Positions 34,019 to 44,475 of a stretch of DNA of 64,000 nt are shown one piece after another; positions within the stretch are counted from its first letter, which is position 1; every line of letters begins with the position of its first letter. The stretch is from positions 6,882,001-6,946,000 of the forward strand of contig OY755178.1 of assembly GCA_963576735.1 (NCBI GenBank), written 5' to 3'. A program made the translations under genes and the position numbers. The notes under the pieces were generated by a model that saw nothing but the letters and a program-made list of their open reading frames with translations, had not been told where the DNA came from and did not search any database. This DNA is from Bedellia somnulentella (taxonomy: Eukaryota > Arthropoda > Insecta > Lepidoptera > Bedelliidae).

Positions 34019-34128
34019 ACAAATAAAAGACGTGTGTTTCCTTCAATCATGTATTATAGACTAAAATCCTAAACTACCTTAACATATAAATATAAATCTA
34101 ACTCTGACAACTACTAACATACATTACA
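34019..34128 (-). repeat. 5' LTR of the Gypsy element
   Basis: 110 bp, identical to 29484-29593. A transcription start and polyadenylation region should lie here, but no TATA box or AATAAA could be assigned with confidence. Confidence 0.9.
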
Positions 34129-34440
34129 GAAACCCTTGTGTCGAAAATAAATTTAAATTCACGGATCTCGTATATCACACGTCAAAATTTAAATATGATC
34201 CCGCGCGGGTACGAATTTTGTTATAATTTAGTATGGTCGAGATGTTTAAAAATATGCTGATAAGGCTTTTCGGAATAATTGAGATTTAATATAGGACTGT
34301 TTGTTTTCATCCGTTTACCTGCTGCGGCAAAGCTATTTATTATATTATCAAACTCGCACGTATCATAAAAATGAATTATGGAATAAGCCAATATGAGAAA
34401 ACATACCCGTAACCCATATTTACATTTGAATATTGAAAAG
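34129..34440. other. Unassigned sequence right of the Gypsy element
   Basis: Nothing recognised. Confidence 0.3.
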
Positions 34441-34448
34441 TCGCACAC

Positions 34449-34676
34449 AAAGAGGCTCAAGTCCAAAAATGGTGATATTGAGTTACAATCATAGAGAGGC
34501 ATAAAAATATATGCTCTATCCGATGGATAGTAAAACAAAGGCACTTATTGTTAAAAAAACAGGATAGCGAATTTTCCGTCCCTATAACAATAACTGCCTT
34601 TGTTTTAGAACATACTTTTTTACGCCTCTCTATGATTGTAACTCAATATCACTATTTTTGGACTTGAGCCTCTTTC
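34449..34676. mobile_element. Fold-back (hairpin) repeat, ~228 bp
   Basis: The left arm (34449-34555) and right arm (34586-34676) are inverted copies. Both contain AAAGAGGCTCAAGTCCAAAA, GTGATATTGAGTTACAATCA and AACAAAGGCA. The left arm has an extra ~20 bp. The whole folds into one long stem, as in fold-back MITEs. No target duplication was resolved. Confidence 0.75.
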
Positions 34677-35099
34677 GTTCTGAGAGTGCGAAGTAATTAT
34701 TAGCTTTATTGTTTTTTCAAATACAAATATCATATTTTTACATACTATTTGCGATTAATATAAAAGTTTTTTTAATAGATTGATTATAACTTCAAAAATG
34801 AATTCAATTTATTCAATTGGAATGCTGTTTCGATAAGTAACAAAAGATTGAGTGATGTCCTGTAGTTAAAATATTTTATTTAATCAGCGAACCAAACGTT
34901 GCAAAGCGAAGAACTATGTATGAAAAATGCAAGTTTCGTTCGAAAGGTTTCATTAAAGAATGTCATTTGAAGTCGTTGGGTGTCGGGCTAAATTATACGT
35001 TTCTGCATGTCAAAATCATGTCAATCTTGACATGATCATCTGAACACAAAAAATAAATTAACTGACAATCAACTCAAAAACCAATAAAACGAACACGCT
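34677..35099. other. Unassigned sequence
   Basis: Nothing recognised. Confidence 0.3.
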
Positions 35100-35397
35100 C
35101 TATATCCGCGAAGGGGTTGGCAGTATTAACAATGTAACATCACGTGACATCCTTCAGATTCAGAGTACCCTCGTTTTGCATGGACAGTGTACCCACGTGA
35201 TAGGGGGCAGGCCTATCGCCGTTTTGTACGAATACACTGTCACATGACAAAGTACAACTCAGCCATGTGGGTTTCCTCACGATGTTTTCCCTCACCGCTA
35301 ACAACCATGATAAAATAACCACACCTATGTCTTTAGAAAAGACTAATTGGTGTTATCCCGACCCGGGAGTTGTTCTACCCTCTGAGCTATCACGGCT
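35100..35397 (-). mobile_element. T3 SINE, minus strand, tail-truncated
   Basis: The reversed order is clear: CGCGAAGGGGTTGGCAG, CCCACGTGATAGGGGGCAGG, GTACGAATACACTGTCACAT, CCTCACGATGTTTTCCCTCA and GAGCTATCACGG. The tRNA-like head is present and the TTATG tail is missing. ACCCGGGAGTTGTTC replaces part of the B-box arm, with a small deletion. Confidence 0.8.
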
Positions 35398-35420
35398 GCC
35401 ACAATCAACGTATAGTTGTT

Positions 35421-35560
35421 CATACATACATACATGCATATTCTCACGCCGTTAGTTCCCATTGGGGTAGGCAGAGACTATCGATCGCCACTTTGTACGA
35501 TCCTGGCAAACCTCTCTAGCTTCATTCACATCCATCAATCTTTTCAATCATGCTCTTTTA
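35421..35560 (-). mobile_element. T2 LINE 3' end, minus strand
   Basis: CATACATACATACATGCATA tail, CACGCCGTTAGTTCCCATTG, GGGTAGGCAGAGACTATCGA and TGGCAAACCTCTCTAGCTTC. This copy shows that the T2 tail is a (CATA)n/(TATG)n run, as in T1. Confidence 0.75.
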
Positions 35561-36407
35561 TTCTTCTTTTATTATTTTATTTGCTTTTATAATGTGTTTC
35601 CAATCAAAAATAAAACACGATGGCGGCGATATGGCTCGCCACCTATCACGCCGTGGTTCCTCGCGGGGTGAAAAGTGGGCTGAAGAGACCCGCTTTGGTA
35701 TAGTTGTTCGTATTTACAAAATAGTAACTGGCCAGTCTCTCATATACAAAATCTTTTTTGCAATACTTTGCAGGTACTTTGACATCTGACTGATATTTGC
35801 CTGATACATTTATCGCCCTGCCTGCTTGGTACATATAGTAAGTTGTCAGCTGCAAAAAAGTAAAGACAAGTTATTTTTTATCTAAATTACCGCTATAGCG
35901 AGGTAGTTAGTAGTTAGTTTATCTCGCGGAGTGGTCAGCGGCGCGGTCGCGTAATAAAGAGCTGCATGCTGGAACTTCGCCAGCGAGACTATTTACTAGC
36001 TCTTTGTTCACTTTGTTACTCCTAATTGTTTCTTCTCCTAACACTTGAGTGAGAAAATATAATAAGTTTGTTTGTGAAATGTTTATTTTAATAACTTTTT
36101 GATAATAATGAAATTGTGCTTTAGACTATTTAAGGCTTGAAAGCTGAAACGGTAAAACAGAAGCACTAAAGATTTGAGATACACCTTTTTCTTTCCACAT
36201 ATTTAAACCATCTGTACTATGATGAATGTACCCTATATGAGGATGCCTTTACAATTTTACACAAAATAAAAAACTAAAACCAAGAACAGAACCTTAGCAT
36301 TTTAACTGTGTGAGTCTCTTGAAACTAAGTCTTCAAAAATACATTGCCGGTTTACCTAGATCATAAAGTTAAATCATTCTCTCGTCTAAAATAATGAAGA
36401 AAAAACT
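35561..36407. other. Unassigned sequence
   Basis: No recognised repeat; short frames without signature. Confidence 0.3.
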
Positions 36408-36502
36408 AAGGGATAGCTAGAGCTTCAGAGCTAGAAACTTCTCAGCCACATTTGGAAGTTGTCGATAGGGGAAAAGATGGTAGAAAAAAAAGTATCGTTG
36501 GT
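36408..36502 (-). repeat. T1 subfamily A fragment, minus strand
   Basis: GGGATAGCTAGAGCTTCAGA, CTCAGCCACATTTGGAAGTT and AGGGGAAAAGATGGTAGAAA; both ends are missing. Confidence 0.6.
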
Positions 36503-36984
36503 AAACAAAATAAAACTACATAATCACGTCAATCCAAATAAGCATGCATAAAATTTTAGTTTACAAGTTGGTTTTCTCAATATATACCTTTTATCTACAC
36601 TAGCGTTAAAAGCCTTCTTGAGCAGAGCTTATTCGCATAGTACCTCAAATGTTTAAAATATGATCTACGAGTACCTGCCAAGGCCGACAATTTAAACTCC
36701 GATTGCCACATGCGGACTTTAGTCAGTTTAGTTATTTTGGATTTTAACTTATCCAAACGTTACAACATAAACTGTATGTAATTTTAATGCAATTTACCAA
36801 AAATTAAATCCATTATTATAGTGATACCGATACTTAGCGGAACTCATTATGCATATTTTGTACAAACTTGTTTGTTCGCTAGTACAATGAAAGCACAGCA
36901 ATGGATTTTATATGAAAACCAAACAGTTTTAGGCCAACAACAGAAATAAATTGATATCTTGGTAACTGGAAACTTTGAAATTTA
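36503..36984. other. Unassigned sequence
   Basis: Nothing recognised. Confidence 0.3.
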
Positions 36985-37042
36985 GGCTGTGTAGTGTCGA
37001 CTTAAAATAACACAAAGCCATTTCTTCTTGTGGGTGTCGTTA

Positions 37043-38145
37043 TACGAGGGGCATGCCAAAAGAAACTAGATAATCTTTTCTTATTTAATAGACACTGGCA
37101 AGCCATACACCATCTTATAGGCTGGATTTTTATTGACATATTTGAATATAGAACACACTTCTTTTATTTAGTTTTTTTGATTGAATCATCATCTTTTTCC
37201 GAGAATCTGGCGGGAATTCACTTGCAACAATGGAGCTCAGTCGACGTGATTTTCGCGCTATGATTTATTATGACGAATAACATATGTAGAGCTAGAGCGA
37301 GAACTAGGAATTGGATTAGCAGCAATGCAAACCATAATTCACGACCAAGGTGGTCTCCGTAAACGTTTTTCGAGATGAGTGCCGCACAAACTTACCGATG
37401 AGCAGAAAAACCGTCGGGTGGATTGGTGCCTATTATTCATGATAGATAAATTTAACGGATGCAAGAAAAAAACTGTATTTGATATACTGACTGGTGACGA
37501 AACATGGCTATATAACTATGATCCCGAATCAAAGCGACAGTCGACTGTATGGTGCTTTGAAGACGAGCCAACTCCAACGAAATGTCGCCGTTCACGAAGC
37601 ACACAGAAACAAATGGTCGCCTCGTTTTTCTGCAAAACGGGTCATATTGCTACTGTTGTGCTAGAGAATGAAAACACGGTGAACTCCGAATGGTATGTGA
37701 CAGTTTGTGCTCCAACAGTAATATCAGCTTGGTGTGACAAGCGACCGAAGTCAGGAATCCGGCACCTTCTCTGGCACCACGACAATGCGGCGCCGCACAC
37801 GTCTGCCAGAACACTAGACTTTTTAAACTCGAAAAATGTGTTAATTCTCCCTCACCCACCATATTCCCCTGACCTAGCGCCTTGTGATTTTTACTTGTTT
37901 CCAAAAATCAAAGAAAAACTAAAGGGGAAGAGGTTTGAAAGCAAAGAAGATGCGCTGGTTGCCTATAATTTCGAGATTTCTGAGGTATCTAAAGAAGAGT
38001 GGTCACAGGTATTTTCCAATTGGTTCAGACGTATGGAAAAGTGTGTACGTGCTCAGGGTGAATACTTTGAAAAGATCGAGACTTGTAATATAGAATAAAT
38101 TTTATAATTTTTGAGTATCTAGTTTCTTTTGGCATGCCCCTCGTA
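37043..38145 (+). mobile_element. Mariner transposon (deleted), TA target duplication
   Basis: The element spans 37045-38143 (1099 bp). Its 28-bp TIRs (37045-37072 and 38116-38143), beginning CGAGGGGCATGCCAAAAGAA, are perfect inverted copies. TA flanks both ends (37043-37044 and 38144-38145), the obligatory Tc1/mariner target. The encoded transposase has DD34D spacing (mariner). The element is shorter than the usual ~1.3 kb because of an internal deletion at about 37280, so it is non-autonomous. Confidence 0.95.
37230..38098 (+). pseudogene. Mariner transposase, deleted and with nonsense codon
   Basis: The original ATG at 37230 reads MELSRRDFRAMIYYDE and stops at 37278-37280. An internal deletion has removed most of the N-terminal DNA-binding region. 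Coding resumes at 37286 (VELERELGIGLAAMQTIIHD, QGGLRKRFSR). The next codon is TGA (37376-37378) at a position that is Trp in relatives. From 37379 the frame is open for 239 residues to 38098. It contains TGDETW (Asp 40), HHDNAAPH (Asp 135) and PYSPDLAPCDFYLF (Asp 170), i.e. D-D(34)D. It ends MEKCVRAQGEYFEK, normal for the family. The catalytic domain could still be intact in frame, but the full protein cannot be made. Confidence 0.92.
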
Positions 38146-38215
38146 CATGACTTAGGGTATTTTTTAATGATTGTTGGGCTATGCTATTAGAAACCCATCA
38201 GACAACAACCTTTGG

Positions 38216-39057
38216 GCACATCATAGAAGATGGATACAAGTAAATTGGTGAAGAGATATATAGATTCAATATGGATGGTAATGTCAGTATAGGCCTACGA
38301 CGGAGAATAAATTTAAATCAAATATAGAAGTTGCACAAAAAGGTAGGAAAATATTGATGCATGGAGATGAAACTTGAGAAGGCAATCTATAGTCATGTAT
38401 AAATGTGCCTCACTGAACTACCAGAATAGTTACGAGTTTCTAATTCTGAAGCTCTGACTTCCCCTTTTTTGGATTTATAGCCGTTATGTATTGATGTATT
38501 TATATACAATTGCGTCCCGCAGAAATATTTTAAAATATTGCATAAGTAATGCATCGACCTATTATGCACTATTACTGTATATCGACTTGTCGCGCCGAGT
38601 AGTTTACTTCATTTTTCTCATATAAACCTACTAAACCATACTAAAGTGGCTGTTACTTTTTAATGGACGAGAATAAAGTAAGCTACACCCCTTATATCTC
38701 TGTTAGGTCGGTGAAAGAATGTTCACCTTTGGACTGGGAAGTTCTGCCGCTTTATAATTTTGCACGTACAGCGAATGGCTTGTCTTAACCACAGCATCGT
38801 CCGTGAGGCAACGAAATTAATACAAGGGGTGGCAACTAAGTTTTAAATTTATAGTTTAACGGATTTTCCTATTTTATTTTACCATAACACTTCTGTACGA
38901 TGCTTATGTTTAGAAACAATGTTCGTAAATGTGAAAGAAAATTAATTGAATCAAGTATTACATACTGTATCTGTTTATACTGTATTATGATATAACATAC
39001 ATACATGTACTCACGGCCATATATCCCAAAAAGGCCTCATCCAACGGCTTCCCGCTT
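38216..39057. other. Unassigned, with short T1-derived pieces
   Basis: Apart from the T1 3' piece at 38437-38500 and a minus-strand T1 tail scrap at 39000-39035 (CATACATGTACTCACGGCCA), nothing is recognised. Confidence 0.3.
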
Positions 39058-40237
39058 CTTAAACTTAATCTAGATTATTTAGGCTGTTTTAGCTATTAGT
39101 GTGCACAAACACAGCAAGAGAATATTAAAGTCAACTTAAATCAAAACAAACATAACACTAATAAATTTGTAAATTTTAAAGTTATGTCAACGTCAACTGA
39201 TAGATACAACCAAATTTTGTATCTAACAAAGACTAACTATATGTTAGAAGTTGCAGCTATGTATCTCTTCGAGTGTTTTTAACCTTGCACCTAAGGAATG
39301 ATCGGGAATCTGTAGAAAAATACTTTGTCAAACGAACAATCTTCCGTTGCGTACAAAAACTCAGGCTTTGATACGGTCTGGTTTGTAATTATTACTTCCT
39401 ATACATGTGTGACATTCTTACAATACTCAAGTATTTTCATTTTTGCATCACACCAATGCTCTTTGATAACTTTCAAGGAGTTGTTATCAGCAGCAGTGTA
39501 CATAACATAAGAGTTTGCGTCTGTTTTAGTCTTGGAATTCATCCTATTAATATTATAAATGTGAAAGTTTAGATTTTTGGATTTTTGTGTGTTTGAGGTA
39601 AAAAGGCTTATCTATTACAAAATGTATATGATTTTAGCAGAATGCTAGATAATGACCCAAATTATAACATAAGATACTTTTATCCCGGAAAAATTAGACC
39701 AATATAATATTCACGCCTGATTGAAGTCAGAGTACCGGATATAAAGCCTAAAGTTTGGCATAAGCAAGTCCTTAAACTCAGTCTATGAAGCTAATAAATA
39801 TCACTATATTTCAATTAAGAACAAAAATTAAATTTTGCTAACAATATCTTCGAGTACAGAAATAGTGACCCTCAACACTTAAAGTAGATTATTTTTTTAT
39901 ATCGCCACCACTCCTCTAAGTACACTTCGGAGTGATTTGTGTAGTAAGATAGTTCCTTAGGCCTAATTTGGTCCAAGTTCTTTAGCATTAATAAACGGTT
40001 GTAAACGTTTTACATGGAAACAAAGCAACGCAATTTCGCTGAACTATTTCCGAATAGATCGGAGTAATTGTTATAAATTTTAACTGGTATCCGAAATGAA
40101 TATATAAATAAGTGATGAGTTGGAGCAGTGTTTCAATGTGAGCAGTAATCGGATGCTGCAGGAGGTGGAAATTATTCTGTCGCGAAGTGTTGCAGTTCGG
40201 AGCTACGTCTGGTCGGGTGGCTCCAGGTCTACTTTTC
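39058..40237 (+). repeat. Unknown 1.2-kb duplicated segment, copy A
   Basis: Homologous in the same orientation to 56339-57501. Shared blocks include TTTGATACGGTCTGGTTTGT, ATCAGCAGCAGTGTACATAA, GAAATAGTGAC.CTCAA, AACTGGTATCCGAAATGAAT and AAGTGTTGCAGTTCGGAGCT. No frame is conserved between copies, so it is probably non-coding or long dead. Copy A contains an extra Helitron-like insert (39542-39765); copy B has a SINE insert instead. Confidence 0.75.
39542..39765 (+). mobile_element. Helitron-like insertion inside copy A
   Basis: It starts A|TCCTATTAATATTATAAATG, close to the TC-start of lepidopteran Helitrons, and contains ACTTTTATCCCGGAAAAATT. It is absent from copy B at the equivalent place (about 57020), so it is an insertion or a lineage-specific loss. 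Confidence 0.5.
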
Positions 40238-40630
40238 ACTATTCAATCAACGATAAGAAGCATACGTAACTCTTCTAACCCGTATTAATGTTTATTTCTG
40301 TCTCGTTCGTACGAAATTAATATTCGGATTTTGACATATTTGGTAAGTGTTCCTGTCTAGCTCGCACGAATCGAGTTTTGGATTTGGACAAACTTGATAA
40401 GGGAGTATACTTGAGCATATTCATTGAACCCAACTATTCCAACGATACCTCCGTAGTTGTCGTTGGTTTCAGTGACACTAGCTTACTAAGGCGCAACAAT
40501 TTATATTATTTTATACTTCAGTTATTTTTTGACTTTCGAAGTGACGAGAGGGACCTGAATGTATTTTAAAAGCAGTTACAAAAGGTACGATAGCTATGGT
40601 GATGGATAGCAAACAACCACTCTTGTCACT
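40238..40630. other. Unassigned sequence
   Basis: Short plus-strand frame 40378-40569 has no signature. Confidence 0.3.
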
Positions 40631-40738
40631 AACATATACTCGCGCTATCAGTTCGCATTGAAGTAGGCAGAGACTATCGATCGCCATTTCGTACGATCCT
40701 AGCAAACCTCTATAGCTTCGTTTATGTAAAGAAAAATA
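40631..40738 (-). mobile_element. T2 LINE 3' end, minus strand
   Basis: ACATATACTCGCGCTATCAG, AGTAGGCAGAGACTATCGAT, CGTACGATCCTAGCAAACCT and CTATAGCTTCGTTTA. Confidence 0.65.
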
Positions 40739-41306
40739 GCACATTATCGCACTATGGGAATAGAAGTCACTTTATAAGCCAAGGGGGCAAAAGGACTGAG
40801 TATAACTCTGTAAGGTAATATGCAAGTGTGTTGAAAATACATAAACCATACACAAATCAACATAAACACCCGGCCCAATACTAATACGTTTACTATTATT
40901 ATTATATGAAAAACAAACATTGAAAATTTTAAATAGACGGATTAGCTAAATTTAAAATACGCTGATCGAAACATTCATTATAATTGGGTCTAAAAAATAC
41001 AGGCCAACTGGAAATTCAATACATGTTTAGAATGAATGTCAGCGAAACGTTTCACGATCGTCAGACATAAAGAGCCGAATAACGCAGAGATTGGGAAACA
41101 CAATTTTAGGTTTATTTTAATGTTGTTTCATGGAAGTAAATTAAGCGGCGGGTAATTGATGTGTCACAAAAATATACGCACTTGTTTAGGAACCAGTTGA
41201 CGTGTATGGGTTGAGCTTTTTGTTTTAAGAAACTTTTGTACGCGAATATGTTCTACTAAAGGATTTGAATTCACTTCTTCGCATCATAAAGAAAAATGTA
41301 CTCTTT
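40739..41306. other. Unassigned sequence
   Basis: Nothing recognised. Confidence 0.3.
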
Positions 41307-41696
41307 TGCTTTAATTGCATGCAATAGCGACATGATAGTCCAGTGGATAGAACACCCGCCCGCAAAACAGAAGGGCGTGAGTTCCAATCCTGGGACGGGC
41401 CTACACCAATTTGTCTTTTCTAAAGTCATATGTGTGGTTAATTTATCATGGTTGCTAACGGTGAGGGAAAACATCGTGAGGAAACCCACATGGCTGAGTT
41501 GTACTTAGTCATGTGACAGTGTATTCGTACAAAACGGCGATAGGCCTGCCCCCTATCACGTGAGTACACTGTCTAAGCAAAACGCGGGTACCTTCTCTGG
41601 AAACTAGATGGCGCTTGCCATGTGAGTTCAGGAGTATTGGTACCTCTGCCAACCCCTTCGGGGATAAACGGCGTGAACGTTTATATGCTTTAATTG
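41307..41696 (+). mobile_element. T3 SINE with an 11-bp TSD
   Basis: TGCTTTAATTG at 41307-41317 recurs at 41686-41696. The body is almost identical to the 10.9-kb copy, including the GAAACTAGATGGCGCTTGCC block and the same A/B boxes. The tail is CGGCGTGAACGTTTATA, without TTATG repeats. About nine bases (CATGCAATA) lie between the left duplication and the usual head. Confidence 0.9.
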
Positions 41697-41831
41697 TTGT
41701 CTTCTTTTCTAGGTATTAGAACAAATCATTATTTCATTAGAAATAACGTTGTCATCATCGTTTTTTTAATTAATCGGATAAGTGTTTCATTCATCGTATT
41801 TCTATACTGTAATTGTTAATTTAATGCTGAA

Positions 41832-41900
41832 TCACATACTCACGCCAATAGTTTCTATTGTAGCAGACGCTGAGACTATTGAAAGCTACCAGAATTTCTC
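41832..41900 (-). repeat. T2 fragment, minus strand
   Basis: CACATACTCACGCCAATAGT and GAGACTATTGAAAGC; degenerate. Confidence 0.5.
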
Positions 41901-41987
41901 ACTTTTTTCACATTTCACATAATTGGCAAGAGAAAAAAAATGTTTAGTGATTCAAAATAAAGCGCTTATCACCTTTACTTATACGTA

Positions 41988-42080
41988 CATACATATACTC
42001 ACAGACATATGAATCCCAAACAGCCTAAGCCTCAGAAAGATTATTTTCCTCAAAGCTCCTCATTCACTTTTGAAGGTAAA
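41988..42080 (-). repeat. T1 3'-end fragment, degenerate, minus strand
   Basis: CATACATATACTCACAGACA, AAATCCC-like box and CTCATTCACTTTTGAAGG. Confidence 0.45.
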
Positions 42081-43567
42081 TTTATAATATCACCAAATGA
42101 GGGTTTACTTCCTGTTCGTAAATTAAATTGTATCTACGAAATAGTCAGTTATTGTAACTTACAGTAAAACATATCACTATAAATAGAGAAATTTCGAATT
42201 ATACGCTCAAATATAATATGTATGTATAAGTTTTAATTGAAAACGGGAGATTAATTTAATATCCTATGACAATCAGTAGAAGGTCGTGTTTATGAAATGG
42301 CTGACAGAAGTCAAATGAAAAATACGTTTGACCTCTATCAGCAGTGTTTTACTGACATATTACAATCTAAAGCTATTTATTTTCTTAAAAAGCTTGATTC
42401 CTGTTAGATTGCAATTATTTCAATGATTTATTCAAATAGTTCACGTTCAAATATTAAATTATTTTTCATACTTCAACATCCTAAGTATGATTATTTGAAA
42501 CCCAAGTACAACTCTTATATTCCATGCGTCTGCATTTAAAAGAAACACTTTAGATTCTATTCACACTACAGTCAGCATTGATTGATGAAAAGAGGAAGAA
42601 AAAACTTTGTCATTTTTAATCTGAAAATCCGATCTGACCTGAATCGGTCGTCATCTAAAACTTTAATTGTCAATAAAACTTTCATATTTATCGACACCAA
42701 CCTTTGGTCGACGACGACAGTTTTTAAATTTTCAAGTGATACAAACTTTTCCATTTAAATGCTAAGGTGAAAGTAAGGTATGGTAAATGTGACTTCGGTA
42801 TAATAAAATCAGACGGTGTTAAAAAACCTTTATAACGTGCGAAAATTGAGCATTCTTGATTAATACCAAGTAAAATAATATAACATTTCTACAGCTTTGC
42901 AGTATCCACTTTTACTCTGTATACGCGAACACAAAGTATTCTTTAAATCATAAAATATAGTTTGTGTCACACACTGTACAATTGTACTACCCTTCTTACT
43001 ACTTACATCAGACCTGCTTCATAACAAGAAAAAAAATACTACCCTCAAATCTACCAATCCCTGCGACATCATACACAATAATCGTATAAAAATAATCCAA
43101 TAACATTAACAACGAAATCAATCAGTAAGTAATTTGCGACAAACCCACAGAACGCAGCGTCCAAACAGGGAGGACGCAATGACATTAAATTGTCGTCGAA
43201 TCAGCGGCTGACTGCTGTCACGTGATGTTTCCACTAGGCCTGCATCCTGAACTGACATGAACTTTAATGATTCAATTGTTTAATGTAAAACATATAATTA
43301 TTTTGGCCAATGAATAATATTATTTTAAACTGTTCTACATTTCCTTTTTTGATGTTTATGTAACTTGATGTCAAAATAAACAACACACAAGTATTACCTA
43401 ATATGTATTAACTCCAGGAATTTTATAATCTTCCCAGAATAAAATTAACAACACGATTTTGAAGCTATTTCAAAAATGTATAAAATAATGTTTTAACATT
43501 ATTTAATATAAAATATTACCTGGGAAAATTTAAGCTATAAATTGTATGTAATTCTAGAATCGTGTTA
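42081..43567. other. Unassigned AT-rich stretch
   Basis: No recognised gene or repeat. Confidence 0.3.
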
Positions 43568-43728
43568 GCTGTGTAGTGTTGGCTTGGGACAGCACTAGCC
43601 TATTTCCTCTCGTGGGTGTTAATTTATGTGTATTGGGGTATTTTTTAGTGGTTACAATTATTATTTCTGAAACTCTGGCTTCCACTCCTAGGGAAGTATA
43701 ACTGTGAGCATATGTATGTATGTATGTA
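43568..43728 (+). mobile_element. T1 retroposon, internally deleted
   Basis: Head GCTGTGTAGTGTTGGCTTGG, CTCGTGGGTGTTAATT, then TATTGGGGTATTTTTTAGTG joined to ACTCTGGCTTCCACTCCTAG and GTGAGCATATGTATGTATG. The middle third is lost. Confidence 0.65.
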
Positions 43729-43916
43729 CCTTAGGAATTGTAAGCTTTGAATTTTCTTTGGGAGTAAAATAAATAAAATTCTTTAATGACTTATCAGTTT
43801 TGGTCAACAATGAATACTTATAGAGTTTTCATTTGGTTCAACTGATTTAAACTCTTGGCTTGGCTCAGCCCTGGTTTTCAAAATATATCCACAACTCTAC
43901 TTCCCCTTTACCTATA

Positions 43917-44170
43917 GAATAATAAGAATATGAATAGAATAGAAAACTCTTTATTGCACATCAAAAATGGGAAAACATTAACAAATACACAGAAATAAAT
44001 AACAAAAGTAAAATTGGCGGTTATCACCAAAAGCGATCTCTTCCAGACAACCTTTGAATGGAGAAGTCAATAAATTATAGTTATGTGAGATAGATGTACA
44101 ACAACATGGTGAAACTGATAACTATGCGTTAATCTACACAATCCAGTTATATCTAGTTAAAAATAATAAA
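43917..44170 (-). repeat. LINE 3'-UTR-like repeat, minus strand
   Basis: A GAATA-type tract (AATATGAATAGAATAGAA) is followed by ACTCTTTATTGCACATCAAA and AAAGCGATCTCTTCCAGACA. On the minus strand this is an AT-rich 3' UTR ending in a TATTC-type tail, a layout common for CR1/Jockey elements of Lepidoptera. No coding part is attached. Confidence 0.45.
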
Positions 44171-44214
44171 CTATTATCAAACATGCATATATTTCAATAA
44201 TTTAATTTAATTTT

Positions 44215-44475
44215 GCTGTGTAATGTCGGCTTAGAATAACAATACCTCATTTCTTCCGGTTGGTGTACGTAAGAGGCGAATAACGGTATTGGGGGTTTTT
44301 AAGAGATTTTTGGGCGGTTTTAAGAGATGCGGTTGGAGACCCATAACCAACAACCTTGATTTTACCATCTTTTCGCCACACAACTCTCCAAAAGTGGCTG
44401 AGGAATTTCTAATTCCTTAGCTCTGGCTACCCTTGGCTTGGGGATTTATAGCTATGAGTATATATATGTATGTAT
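44215..44475 (+). mobile_element. T1 retroposon, subfamily B, full length
   Basis: Head GCTGTGTAATGTCGGCTTAG through GTACGTAAGAGGCGAATAAC to tail GAGTATATATATGTATG. It has a private ~20-bp internal duplication (GGTTTTAAGAGAT repeated around GGGCG). Confidence 0.8.

Larger units (their letters stand above)
29484..34128 (-). mobile_element. Ty3/Gypsy LTR retrotransposon, mag-like, nearly complete
   Basis: A 4645-bp element on the minus strand: 5' LTR (34019-34128), PBS, gag-pr-RT, RNase H, integrase, PPT, 3' LTR (29484-29593). The LTRs are 110 bp each and identical by eye, which implies recent insertion. Domain order gag-CCHC-PR-RT-RH-IN with no envelope frame fits Ty3/Gypsy, and the two zinc knuckles and short LTRs fit the mag group. 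Three single-base frame breaks occur, near 32034-32046, 30700-30715 and 30236-30245. The flanks (ACATCA left, GAAACC right) show no 4-6 bp duplication. Confidence 0.92.
36985..38215 (+). repeat. T1 copy interrupted by the mariner insertion
   Basis: The left part (36985-37044) reads GGCTGTGTAGTGTCGACTTA, CCATTTCTTCTTGTGGGTGT, CGT. The right part (38144-38215) resumes with GACTTAGGGTATTTTTTAAT, GATTGTTGGGCTATGC, AGAAACCCATCA and CAACAACCTTTG. A further T1 3' piece (38437-38500: TTCTAATTCTGAAGCTCTGA, GGATTTATAGCCGTTATGTA) follows after about 220 bp of unrelated sequence and may be the same copy. Confidence 0.7.

Noticed and set aside
34221..34544. 107-codon minus frame
   Set aside because: It overlaps the fold-back repeat, is AT-rich and low in signature, and is probably fortuitous.
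37650..37904. Minus-strand frame inside the mariner
   Set aside because: Antisense shadow of the transposase catalytic domain.
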